Part shown: positions 12,268-24,900 of the stretch, in pieces
How positions within the stretch are numbered: the first letter of the stretch is position 1
How the letters are laid out: each line of letters opens with the position of its first letter
Origin: Branchiostoma belcheri
Taxonomy: Eukaryota; Chordata; Leptocardii; Amphioxiformes; Branchiostomatidae
NCBI RefSeq assembly: GCF_001625305.1
Contig: NW_017803943.1
Span: forward strand, 2,277,481-2,341,480
DNA: 64,000 nucleotides
Reading direction: 5' to 3'
The notes under the pieces: generated by a model
What the model was told of the DNA's origin: nothing
The model's input: only the letters and a program-made list of their open reading frames with translations
Databases searched by the model: none
Program-made: the position numbers and the translations under genes

Positions 12268-14739
12268 NNNNNNNNNNNNNNNNNNNNGAGAGAGAGAGAG
12301 AGAATATCTAATTTTTGTCAAGAATCAAAGACTGGATCGGTAAGGTGTAAGGAGGCTTAAATGTAACGTTTCACGGTTGAAAATCCGAAGTCATGACCTG
12401 GCTAAATCACCAATATGCAGACCTATTTTAGACTCGGGAGCTAAAATAGGTCTGGAAACCAGACTAGCATGGCTATACCCTTGAAGACTCCTTACCTGCA
12501 TGACTTACAGCGCTCGCCGCTGCCCGTCTTGACGTGGTGACAGCACGGGTACTTCTCGGCCCAGCTCCCGGAGTCCCAGTGCGCGTGGTAGTGCCCCTTC
12601 GGGCCGTACTGAACAACCTGGAACTCATCGTTCTTGTCGATCAGGATGCGAGGTAAGCCAACCAGGCTAACCACTCTGGGAAGACAAATACACAACTTAA
12701 AAAGAAGAAAAGAGTAAAAGGCCTAGATATAGTCCCATAGCCTTTTTCAGGCTGTAGGGGCAGTATGTCTAGCACCCAGCATTGGAAGGCAGAGCCCATC
12801 CTTCTCCTTCCACCGCCTTTTACCTCCCCAACCGAAGCCAGGTACCCATTTTACACCTGGATGGAGTGAAAATTATTAATTTTTCTCAGAAAATAGCAGT
12901 GAAGACAATATCAAAGGCATGAAATTACAGTGGTTTTAACAATAAGAAAATCAGTACTCTTCAGAACAGTATTGCACGTTTCTATTTTGTGAAATAATTT
13001 AGCCTGTGTGTATTATTGTAACACTAATCGATCGCTCTCTATATAAGACTGTTTTTCTGTTGCACACCTCTCTTGTATCTCGTCCAGAACCTTGTCGCGG
13101 ACTTTGCTGGGGTACAGCCAGGCCTGTCGGCTCATCCGGGACTTTTTGTGCGGCAGTTTGGTGACGTATTCCTCCAGCCACTCAGCAACGGACTTAGGAT
13201 CCTGCCCGTACAGCTCTTCCCTGGATATCTCCGCTAAAAAATGAAGAATGGAAATAGCAACATAAACGGGAAGTTCTCGAATAATTAAAAAATAGGAAAA
13301 TGGTTTAAAAAAAACGGTGACAGTGAAAAATATTTTATTCATAGTCTGTCTACTTACCATCTGCGTTGTGGTCCATCCCCAAGTCGGCATACCTGCAACA
13401 GAAAGCCGGTAACAAGTAAGGCACATATGGAGGAGATAAGAAAAAGAGATTCACAAACATGTGTTTTTTCTTTCTTTCTTCCCTCTCCATAAAGCAAACG
13501 ACGATCACCATGTTCCCGATACTGTATTATACCATTCTTATACTGATACCGCATGTGGTAGTGAAGAATGGGCCTGTCCTTGGTGCTGAACACCATGTTC
13601 AAACAGACTTTACTGTGTCTATCGTCAGCAACTTACATCTTCAGCATGTCGCCCTCGTCCAAGTAGATGTCAAAAGAGTTCTCAATCGTCAGAATAAACT
13701 GGATTGAACAGAAAGGATCACAACTCGATTATGTCGATGTTAGTTTAAACCGAATGTTGCGTTAGGACTCAAAGACAATTCAAACTCTATTACAGGATAA
13801 ATTTAGAAGATAACTTCCAGACGTTTCGAGTGGCATAAGTTAGGACATTGCTTAAGTATGGTGGCTACAATGTCCTGATTCACATTCATTAAAGATGACA
13901 AAACACTGATAAATTTTCCGTTTATTTCATTTTGGTGGAGTACTAGTTTTGCTGACCACCCACCTCCCTTAGACTGAGAACCGTGTCCTTGTTCATGTCC
14001 ATGATCTGGACGTTTCTGGATTTTGTTGGCGTGTTCGTGACGCTTTCAAACATGCCGACCTTCTCGGCAAGGCGCATGACGTGATCACACTCATCATCCG
14101 TCAAGAAATGCTGAATCTCTGTAAGGAATAGATAAGAACCCTTTTAAAAAGGCATCCAATTTTAGGGCGGCAAAAAACGGTGTACTGTCCATACTGCTAG
14201 ACCAGATACAAAACAAAAACATTCCCGTCAGCAATATCGCATTTTTGCCTCACAGATGTCCATGAGTGTGATATGGACTAGGATTGATTCAACTTACTAC
14301 ATTACAACAATACTACACTACAAGAATACTTGCCCAAGACTTGCGGCTTCATAGATAAAGTCTTCATCTGATGAGTTTTTCCGTCAAGAATCACATCTTG
14401 CACATGTCCAACCTGACACAGAAAATGATGATAGTTACAAAACGTTCCAGTGGACCAAAAAAGTACAGCAACAAAAGTGATAGGGTCGGCAGGTTTTCCT
14501 TTTGTCAGTCAGAAAACGGGTAACACGACATTTTCCTAGGCCTACTATAACTTTATACTTACCTCTACACCGTCAAGCTTTGTGATAACCGGTGTCACTT
14601 CCAGATTTTGTGAGCCGCAATCCACTCCATCGTCCTTTGAGCATGTGCCTTGTTCTTCCACTTCACCACAAATCCGAGCAGTACAACAGACTAGGACGAG
14701 GACAACCAAACGAGCTGTGTGCAATCCGCCTTTTGTCAT
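11198..14739 (-). CDS. P4HTM: Transmembrane prolyl 4-hydroxylase
   Basis: Ten exons on the minus strand: 14739-14563, 14412-14334, 14118-13964, 13698-13637, 13392-13358, 13233-13068, 12675-12496, 12119-12029, 11830-11710, 11343-11198; 1212 bases, 403 residues. A hydrophobic segment (residues about 10-20, LVVLVLVCC) near the N-terminus fits a signal anchor, as in the human ER-membrane enzyme. Two EF-hand-like loops follow ([24 protein letters not shown]), then the 2-oxoglutarate dioxygenase fold: H257-W-D259 and distal H367 bind iron, K377 ([10 protein letters not shown]) binds 2-oxoglutarate. Family role: Fe(II)/2OG-dependent prolyl hydroxylation, implicated in HIF-alpha regulation. Odd points: intron 2 has a GC donor; the second EF loop has Ala where Gly is usual at position 6; the usual GGGET is GGGAT. 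The gene is head to head with GIPC. The enclosing gap lies in intron 7. Confidence 0.93.
12224..12301. repeat. (GA)n microsatellite with 20-base assembly gap
   Basis: A pure GA tract is interrupted by 20 N (12268-12287) and resumes after it. The gap is in P4HTM intron 7, so no coding sequence is affected. True tract length is unknown. Confidence 0.98.
12712..12865 (-). mobile_element. SINE fragment in P4HTM intron 6
   Basis: Contains GTCCCATAGCC.TTTT.AGGCTGTAGGGGCAG and, further on, CCCCAACCGAAGCCAGGTACCCATTTTACACCTG, the latter shared with the body of the tRNA-derived SINE at 56690-57040. A shorter piece of the first part recurs at 35228-35300. Boundaries are uncertain. Confidence 0.5.
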
Positions 14740-15982
14740 TGTCCTAGTATACAAGGATTTTGAAATAAAACGCAAGAAATAAGCCACATACACACTTCTC
14801 ACTGTTATAGAGTTCCATTTCTTTGAATTGAGGGAATTGGTTAGATAAACGTTACTTTCCGTCAATCCTTCCTTTCCTAAGTGATCGCCGTCAGTGCCAA
14901 TCTTTCTACAGCAGCAGTTTCTTTCCCCGGACTGCAAAATTATGGGACACATGCTTCCCTACCGAATAGAATCCTCAAGCTTTTAAAACAAACATCCACC
15001 GCCATCTTCTGACATAGTCAAATACCTGTCGTGCCTACCTAGCTCAGTGACTAGAAGTGGTAAGCTGGCTTTGCACTCAGCAATACCGTAAAAATGGAGG
15101 CAGCTAAGACAAAACAGCACACCTACATGTAGTGACATACATTTAACAGAAACAGGTGTAACGAGTTTTTATCTTTGCAAAGTGAACTGTGGAAGATTAA
15201 GGATCTCTTACCTACTATGATAACAGTAGCACCTGCCCAAGCCTTTAAACTGTACACTTGTGAAAAAGGTTGGTGATCAAAGAGTATACACACACGGCTA
15301 AGAGTGTATGTTTAGCTTCTATCATGTATTGCCACGCGATCTCTCCCACTTCCGTGTAGGTTTAAACTTTAACCCCACAGGTAAACACGGATCACGTGAC
15401 GCCAGGTGGGTCACAGGTAAACTCACCTGAGAAAGCCACACCTCACTTGGTGCGTATGTTACGTCTCACCGCATTGGTTAATTTCCTATGTGTGAACTGG
15501 CAGAGAAAATAGAAGTGTGTCGCAGTTTGTTTATTTGTTATGGATACGTAGAAAAATTCTGCTCTTAAGAACAGCTAAGAGCCATTAAGAAGTTGTAACT
15601 TGTTCGACGTATGGAAAAAGTTTGTCATCAAAAGGTGTACCGGCACACGCCGATCGTCCAATCAGAGCGCTCGTAACAAGTTGTGATTCACAGGTGGTTT
15701 AGAACCTGCGCCGCTGGTTTGCACTCCAGCCTAATTTCTGTATGCAAATGAATCGCACGGTGGAAACCGGATCCGGGAGGAGCTGCTTTTTGCCTTGTGG
15801 GGTTGATTGAATAGGTACCTAGAGCTCATGGCCGCCATTGCATTCTAAGCGAAAGTCCGCATCCAATCTGCGAAAATCCTGGCAATTTCGAGGGCTTTCC
15901 CGAGATCTGTTCACCTTCCCCGGAAAATTCAGCCGTAAAGGACTTCATTCTCCAACTGTACACCGAAGAAAAAGCCGCAAAG
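14740..15982. promoter_or_regulatory. Divergent spacer between P4HTM and GIPC
   Basis: 1.24 kb between two start codons that point away from each other. The GIPC 5' UTR is probably contiguous with its first coding exon (about 15830-15982). The segment 15620-15790 is CpG-richer, with CCAAT-like ATTGGTTAATTT near 15474 and CCAATCAGAGCG near 15658. Two TTAAACTTTAA-like AT stretches near 15360 are the only other notable strings. A shared control region is inferred from arrangement only. Confidence 0.4.
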
Positions 15983-18900
15983 ATGTCCGGACTGTTCGGG
16001 AAAAAGTCGAAGAAGAAGATGAAGGTGTGTGAATATGCGGTTTATAACGTTAACGGTATATAACGTACCTTACCTGTGTACGGATTTTTTGCTAGGCTGT
16101 TGAAAATTCAACAAGCTTTTAATAATATGAATTTAAATGTGGGACTGTTCAAAACACATGCGGTAGGGTTTCGCCTTGATAGACTAATCCAGGAGTATAG
16201 TGTTACCAACTAGGATTAAATTTAGTCTATTTTCTGAGCAGACAACATCCTTGCGAGTAAAAGCATACTAGTATCCATTGCACAACGCTATTAATAGCAT
16301 GATGAAAATACTCTACCTGTTCGGCTAGATTTTCCTCAAAAGATCAAGAATGTCGCCATTTTGGAGGAAGAACCTTCCCAAAAGTGTTGCTCTGGTTAAA
16401 ACGACATACTTCCTGTAGTCTTAAGTTTGGGTTGACTCCAAGGTTTGTGAAATGTACATCGGTTCAAAGTTCACCATTGTTTCTGAAAAATCATTTAGGG
16501 AATAGGGATAGTACAATCAATAGATAAACCGTGTTTATATTTTATGATAACAGAAATCCTCAAAACTAGATTCCTCTTGGATGTGTATAAAATTGTGTAT
16601 TAACCCTTGTCCTGCTGGCATTCCTGGCACAATATTTTTCAATAATTTCATGTCTTAATTAGATCATAAGAAACCCAAATTTTTTTGCCCTGCAGTGGCA
16701 TAGTTACTTCCGCATTTGTTGCGTTTCGCTGCGGTGTGATGCGTTGCACGAAAAATACCCCCAAATCGTACCTATACAGAGTGTTATATAGATGGTACTG
16801 TATGTGCCGCGCGACATATGTTGCGCACAGCAGGACAAGGGTTAAGTAACTTTTGTCATTTGCCAATAAGCCCCCCCCTCCCCTCTCCTACAATATGATA
16901 CATTTTAATGTAGCTTGAATAGACTAATCCCAAAAACATTCAATAGCTATTATTTTGCCCAAGGTGTGGATAATTCTATCTATTCAAGGGTTCAGTAATT
17001 TTTCAGTAGTATATCTGAAATAGGTAATACTATGATCCTAAGGACAACATATTTAAAATTTGATATTCCATTTTTTTGTAATACAAAAGTACAGAATACA
17101 ATGTACTTTATTTCAATCCAAGTTATACAATTGGAAAACAAGTCTCTTGATGTTTCTTGATATCGCTTATAACATGTGCTTTCAACACGAATCTGCAAAT
17201 TATATGATTATAGTCATGTTTCTATGAATTCGTCAGTAAAGGCTGATTTTTGATCAAATAATCTTGTTTTTTTCCACTGTGGTGCATCGTGACTGCATTA
17301 TTTTTCTTTCTTTTGTACCACTTAGCCAAATAACAATATTAGATTATCTGCAGTTGCGCATACATATGACTGCTAGTTACAAAACAAGTGACCGGTACAG
17401 ATAAAGGTGAAGGATCTAGAACATAGCTAAGATAACTGGTTCTCTCATTCTTGTCTCAGCTCCGATCCTAGCATTCACAGAAATATCATGTCTATTCATT
17501 TTTTCCCGTGCGCAATGCATTTATGGATGTAATTCTCTCCCTGTGCGTAGCAGCAGCAGAATGCAGCAGAAGCTGAGGCCGCTCGGACGGAGAATTCAGT
17601 CAACTCTCCCTCCACGCCCAACAAGATGTCCGGACCGTCCGTTCCCGCGCCCATGCAGCCCAATGTCCGGCCAAAACTGGTGTTCCACACACAGGTAAGC
17701 GTAAGACTTAGAGTTATTCCTCGGCATGTCTGTCTTGGTGTCGTTTTGATCGTAATTGGTCTTCTTCTACAACAAGATCAGAACAAAAATAGAACAAAGA
17801 GGTGCAGCATGATAGTCTGGACATTATTCTACTACTGTCTCTGCTCAGATTGACTCCCACATAGGTCTGCTTTTCATATTTGTTCTTAATCTTAGCTCTA
17901 GAGACAATTTTGTGGTGGGCCATCCACCACAAGAAATTACATTCTCTGTCATTATGATATTCTATATTTTCATATGATGATACTAAAGGGCTAGTATTTC
18001 TTTCCACCATTTGTATCCTTTCTCCATGTTTTATGAATTTTGATGAAGCTAGTGTATTCCAGGTATTAGGTGATTTAACTATGTCATTGTAATACTAATA
18101 TTTTAGTGCTTAAGTTTGAAAATTACTATGAATTATAATACAATAATAATAGTACAATTAAGAATCAAAAGCAAATTTTCCTCTAGCAAATTGAATAACT
18201 TGAAAATCATCAGTGTCGTTAATGCTAGTATGATAATTAAACTCTACAATTTCCAGTCCGATTGATTTTCCACAACCCTTCTCAGTGAAAAATAAAGAAA
18301 ACATGAAAATGTACATTATAAGTCACAACCGTACAACCCACGCATAGTAAAAATCAGTCTGCTGACCCCAGATGCAGACAATTAAATAAGAGGAGGGAGG
18401 GCAGAGAACCTGTTGCCATGGCAATAAGAAGACAATAAATTCGTCTGACTGATTCACATCCTTTATGAGTTGAAGTTATTTTTGTCACGTAGAAATTTTT
18501 ACCCATTTTTGGTTAAGGCTCACTAACATAGCCACAGATTCATTCTGTAGAATTCAATAATATTTGATTTCTTTTTTTAATTGACTTTTCAGCTTGCACA
18601 TGGCAGTCCAACTGCAAGGATAGAAGGTTTCACCAACGTTAAGGAACTCTACACTGAAATAGCCAAAGCCTTCAATATACCAGCTGATGAGGTGAGTTTT
18701 TCAGTTCGATGTTACTGAAAATGTTACATACAAGTACAACTCAAAATACCACCTGCATGTGCAGGTTAGTGCAGGTAAAATTGGAGCTGTGCAGGTATTT
18801 CTGATGTCTACCTGTACCTAACCTGCACTGGTCCATGTACTGTGCATGTGCAGGTAAAATTGCAGCTGTGCAGGTATTTCTGATGTCTGCCTAAACTAGG

Positions 18901-21900
18901 TCCTGTACATGTACTGGGTTTATACAATACATTTTTACATGATACTAATACGTATACACCTTTTATTTATTGCATTGACTGTTAGCACCTATGAAATAAG
19001 TGGCAATCTGAACAGTTTTTCTGTATTTCCCAAATTCTGAGTGGTGCAGATAAAATCTGTCTGGTGCAGGTAATTTGCAATTTTACATGCATCAGTGCAG
19101 GTATACAAAAAGTATTTTGAGCTTTGACAAGTGAAGGTAGAACTTTGAACAACTTTGAACAAGTGACGGTACTAGACTAAGTATGACTTGTTCATTCAAG
19201 TGTCTTGATTGCTCTTTTAGTAGTTTTACTACATAATTACAGTATCTGCCTGTTAAATAAAGTTGCTTGACTACTTATGGTGAGAAAGTTCCCACGAAAG
19301 TCACTGATACAGTAAAAGTAAATAAAGTAGCCATGACCTTAAAGGTCAGTGACATTTATTTACATCTTTGAGAAAAGAAAAACCTGTGACAACTTTGTGG
19401 ACTAAACAACATCCTCGCAACTCAATGTTGCCCTTTTTTCAATCAAAAGATCTGTATTCAGAAGAATGAATCAGAAGTGAGAGATAGAGATTATAGTTTT
19501 GCATTAAAAATTGGTTGACTGTAATTGAAAGAAACTTGTTTGTTTTGCCAGTTGAGTAGGCTTCAGTAGAGCATAATAAATGAAAATTTAAATCTCCAAG
19601 CAGATGTGGGATCAGAGTTATGGACATTTTTTAAAGGCTTTTTATACATCTTTCTAGCAGTCTTCATTTTTCTGTAAATGTGGGGAAAACCCAAATCAAA
19701 GACCACTAAGAATACCTGACACTATGCATAAAAAGCGCCCTCAAAAACATGTAAAACATGGCATAGAATTGTACATTCTACTCGGAGATCATAGAAAATT
19801 GTATTGTCGTGAGCACAATTTCATGGGTTTGAAATTAGAGAACAATATCATGTCTGTTCTGTGTTCACCTACCATTAGACTCATTTTTGTATCACCTTGT
19901 AGTAAATGAACACAAGGTCCCAGATATATTGATTTTAACTGTGAACATTGCACTTGTCTAGACAGCTTGGATACGGACTGAATTTTTATCAATACAAACT
20001 TATTTGATGGTTTTATTGCTCAAAATGATTTACATCACATTTTTGTTAAAAAGAACATAAAAGTTTAACCTAAAGTTTCAACAGTGTTTCCTGTATTTCT
20101 AGTCTTTTATTTGATGATATTGTACTTCACACACAATTCTTATAATAACAATTATTCATAATTTTTCTACTTAGTGATTGGCCTTTGAAAAATATTGACA
20201 ATAACTGTTGCCAATGTTATATTTATAAAGTCTATAGACTGAAGTCCAAGTGCAGAAAATATTTTGTTTAAAATATCCCTGTATGTAACATTTAATCATT
20301 GCTTATTACAAGATATAAGTGGGCAATTATTTTTCATAGGTGCATGTTCATGCCAAGAATTTTAAGATTTCAATAATTATTGTAGCATAGGAAATATTTC
20401 TAAGCCTAGAGCTCCAAACTTGTAGGCTGCTACATCATATCTGTGAGCAATGGACTACTAAGTACATTAGGTTCAAAGTAAACCAGTTCCAATACTATAT
20501 AGTTTAACTCTTGTACACGAAAAATCAGAGAATAATTGGTCTGCATGCACAATTCTAATTAATATGGAGTGTTACTAACACACTTTTCAGAAGTTTCATT
20601 TTGAAAATGGAGGGACCATACAATGTACCTTTGGTACTTAACAAACCGTATAATTTAGTAACGAGTTACTAATTGTGAGCAAAAACTCCTACTAGTCATT
20701 TACCGGTAGAACATCTAATTACATGGACACTGTTTAATCCACATGACCTGAACAGTAAATAGAAGTCAGACAACTGGGGTATTATTCCAGAGCTATAGAT
20801 ACAAAAAGTGCCTTACAAAGCTAAAGGAGTGATTCATGCACATATTAAGAGGGTCTGCATGGGGGGATTCTGGCAACCCTTAACTAGTCTGTGGATGCCT
20901 GAAAGTCTGTTGTAAATTTGGGCTTCCCGGCATTCAACTACATGATGCTAAGAAATTTGCAATATGCCAATAATGCTTAAGGATGACTGTGGAATAACAA
21001 ATTACATAAAACAGTATAACATGGAATTAAAGCAATCAGTAGGCTTCATGGTCTAATCCTGACAACAGCTTAACATGGAATCAAAATAGCTTGTTAAATG
21101 TCAACGCTGAATAAAATGGCTTGCCACACTTCACAGAAAAAGGCATGCAGACCCTCGCATTATCTAACAGTGTTTTTTTGTGTCCAAGTAATGCTCACTG
21201 AAGCACAAAGAATTTGTCTCAGTCAAGGTTTCTCTCTGAGTCTGAGCGGGTTTTCCATTCCAGTTTGTTTACCATACATGGGTGTGGCAGGACATAACTT
21301 CTGCATGAGTAGTCTGGCTCATGTTGACAGACTAGACCATTTCTGTTTTCAATATCTAACTCTTAGGGCACTATGAATAATCAGTTGGCAAAACATGATA
21401 TGTCAACTTGTATCTTCCTGTCAGCTGGTGTAATTTTGTTGCAGTTGTGAAGATTGCTGGTAGCTATTTGCACTTGGATATGTTACTACTACATGAACTA
21501 GTACATGTAATGTATACCAGTGAATGATATTCCCTTACCCTAAGATTTTTTGTTTTCTTGTGCGATGGGAATTATATGAACCATTACCGGTATAGGACAG
21601 TTGGCTATATATTATGAAAATCTCAATTAAAATTTCTTGATCATTTCTCTTTGTTGGTTTTGCATAAAAAATCTTGTTATGGCAAAATCTGTAAAGTAAA
21701 TTTTGAAGGGTAACCTTCATCATGCTAAATAAAGGTAGACACTTCGCACCAGCTAATTGGGTTGTGTGGAAGGGATCGAGGAGGTTAAATCGACCCCCCT
21801 TCCAACACATGTTACATGCTAACCCCTGTCAAGTATTTATGTTAACTTAGCTTTAGCTCTTCAAGCTTAAATCCTACATGAGTTGACATCTAGTGCCATC

Positions 21901-24900
21901 TGGTAAGAGAAAGAACCCTGAAGCTAATGTTACACACAACACAGCACCTAAAAGAAGATCTACCTAATCTTATTTGAACTCTAGATGAACCTGCTTAACA
22001 TGTGTCACCCTAAGACTTGAATCTAAAGAGGGTTAACAAACAGCTGCCACAGGACGTCAAACAAGCGTTGGCAGGTTGTAAAACATGTGGAGTTTACCAT
22101 TTACATTATACTTAACAGATTGGGTATACAGGCTCTTGTAAATGTCAAGGTCCTATGATTTCTGGTGCATTATGAAAGCCATCCAGGGTACTGGTTTATA
22201 TGAAATTTGGCTAGTTTGGTTTGTTAGAAGAGCTACACTTTGAATCTATTTGATCTTTTTTCAAAACTGTTGGGGGGCTTTTAGAAAAAAGGGCTCATAG
22301 AGAAGGCTGTATGTCTTCTTCATTTGAAACAAGCTGGGCCAAGTCCAAAGAAGAAACAAAAGATAAAAAACAATAAGTTCTTCAGTACTAAGGACAGCTG
22401 CCAGGTAGCCGACATGTGACCTTGATCTTCACCTTCCAAAGACCTACTCTCATACCAAATACATGTATCATCACAATATATGCAGGCCTTTTTAAGTGTG
22501 TACACACACACACACACATACATACACACACACACATACACACAGACAGATGCGCAGATACACAGACAGACCAAAAACAATACCTCAATTTTTGACAGAG
22601 GTAACATTTGTTTTTTTTGGTTTTGCACAGTTTAGTCATAGTCTGCTGAGACTGATTGACATACAACACATAGATTAACAGTTGTTTTCTTTGTCCCCCT
22701 GCAGATCTTATTCTGCACCCTGAACACTCACAAGTTGGACATGTCCAGGCTGCTGGGGGGACAGATCGGACTGGAAGACTTCATCTTCGCACACTGCAGA
22801 GGACAGACCAAGGACATAGAGGTAACATCCTTATTAAAGAAACATTATACATGTAATATATAATATATGCCAAAAAAACAGTTGCTCAAGTGTCACTGAC
22901 GAAAGGTAGTGACTGTGGATGCAACCTGAAATGCCTGACTGTTTCCAAAATCATATCCAGTTGCTGTAACTTGACAATACAATACCCTCCACAAATCTAA
23001 TACATTTCACAAAAATTCAGAAACACTTCTCAAGATTCTAAAATCTTTTTTGTAATTACATAGGTAACAAAATCAGCGCCGGCCCTAGGTCTGACGATAA
23101 CAGACAACGGAGCAGGGTATGCCTTCATCAAGCGTATCAAGGAAGACTCCATCATGGACAATGTCAAGACTGTGTGTGTCGGAGATCACATCGAAGCCAT
23201 CCAGGGAACCAACTTGGTAAGGCTTTGTCTAGTGATGACGTCACAAAAATGTGCATATTAAACAAGCTGCTGGGGGGCCCAAAGTCTTAATCATTCTCGC
23301 AATGATTAAGAGAGTCAGGGCAGCTTGTATCAGCCCTAGTAACTTAAATGCACAGGTTTCATGTTGCCTCTTTCATGGGCACAGGCTGCGAGTCAGACTA
23401 ATTCAGATTTGTGAATATTAATGTACTGAGTGTGTGACGTGTACATGCAGGGACATTTTAGAACTGACTCTGTCTTTCATCTGAGAATAATGTAATCAGG
23501 GTGGCAAGAGACTGTGATATTAGTGAGAAAGTCGAGGTCTTTTATTCAACAACCAGTGGGTTTTCACATCTGACATTTTGATGATTGTCTGTCACCTCCC
23601 TCACCCATTTTTGGGACAATCCGACCACATCTGTAACACTACAGTAAGAATCAGAACCTGAGTCGTCATACAGCACTTCAGGTTGCCCTGAAAAAGGCAA
23701 AAGAGGGTCACCAAAATGTTGGGTGAGAAAACCACTGCATTGTTGAATCAAGAACCTTAATCTGTAACTTCTTACACTGACTCTGATTCAGTAAGATGAT
23801 ACTGGTCTAAGGTGTAAAATGTTACCTTCTTACACTGAAGAAACTTCTCATAATGAATCTGATTCTCAGTATAAGAAGGTTCCTTATTCAATGACCAATG
23901 GATTTTCACTCTTGTGTTTTATCTGTCACCTTGATGTGTGTTCCTTTTGGATATATTGCACAATGTAAGATGACGTGTTTAGTAACATTCTGTGTTCTAT
24001 TCCAACAGGTGGGTGCTCGGCATTATGAGGTGGCGAAGAGGTTAAAGGACCTACAGGAGGGAACCACCTTTACTATCAGGCTGGTGGAGCCCAGAAAGGC
24101 TTTTGGTAAGAATCATGTTGCCATCTTCCTAGAATACTAGGCTGGGTGGCTAAGCTATAGCGGACATGGAATCAAGAGGTTATTGGTTCAGTTCCTGGTA
24201 TTTCTGACTAGACATTGTGTCCTTGGGAAAGACACTGTACACCACTTTCCTCACTCTACCCAAGTGTACCTGAGTTTGGTTGGAAGGAGAGGGTACTGTT
24301 AGTGTTTCATGTCAGTCTTCTTAATGTCATTTACTGTCCCAAATGAACTTTCATTCAAATATTTTAGCATGAAAGCTCATCTGTGACTATGTTGGTACAT
24401 CAGCTGTGTTATGCTGAGAGGTGGTTATATCGGCCATACAGATATAGATACCTTCCATCATGAAGTTAATACTTTTGTTTCACATAAAAACTTTGCTCAC
24501 CTAAAATTTTCACTGTGTGCTCCCCTCCCCCAGCTGACATAGCTCCCAGATCCAGTAAGCAGGGTGCCCAGGAGGCTGCTCCACAGAAGGTTGGGACAGG
24601 CAAGCAGACCCTCAGGATGAGGTCCAAGGGACCAGCTACTGTGGAGGACGCTGTGAGTAAAGCCTGTCATGCATTCATGATCTTGCCCCCAAACACCAGC
24701 CAACCACGTTTAGCCAACATTCGGGAGCAGTCTGACCAGATTTAGGTCATGACACCCTTCAAATTGAAACAAATTTGATTGAAATTTCTGTGAAATCTGT
24801 GAAAAAAAAAAACGGTTACTGAAGAATTATGTATTTGTATGTTGTTTGTTGCAGCCGACAGAATTTGAAGAGCGAGCAGCTAGAAAGATTGACGACCTGT

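Noticed and set aside
12112-12321. Minus-strand frame with poly Ser-Leu
   Set aside because: It is a GA microsatellite crossing an assembly gap.
22320-22669. Two overlapping minus-strand frames rich in Cys and Val
   Set aside because: The composition comes from the CA/TG microsatellite; there is no splice context and they lie in a GIPC intron.
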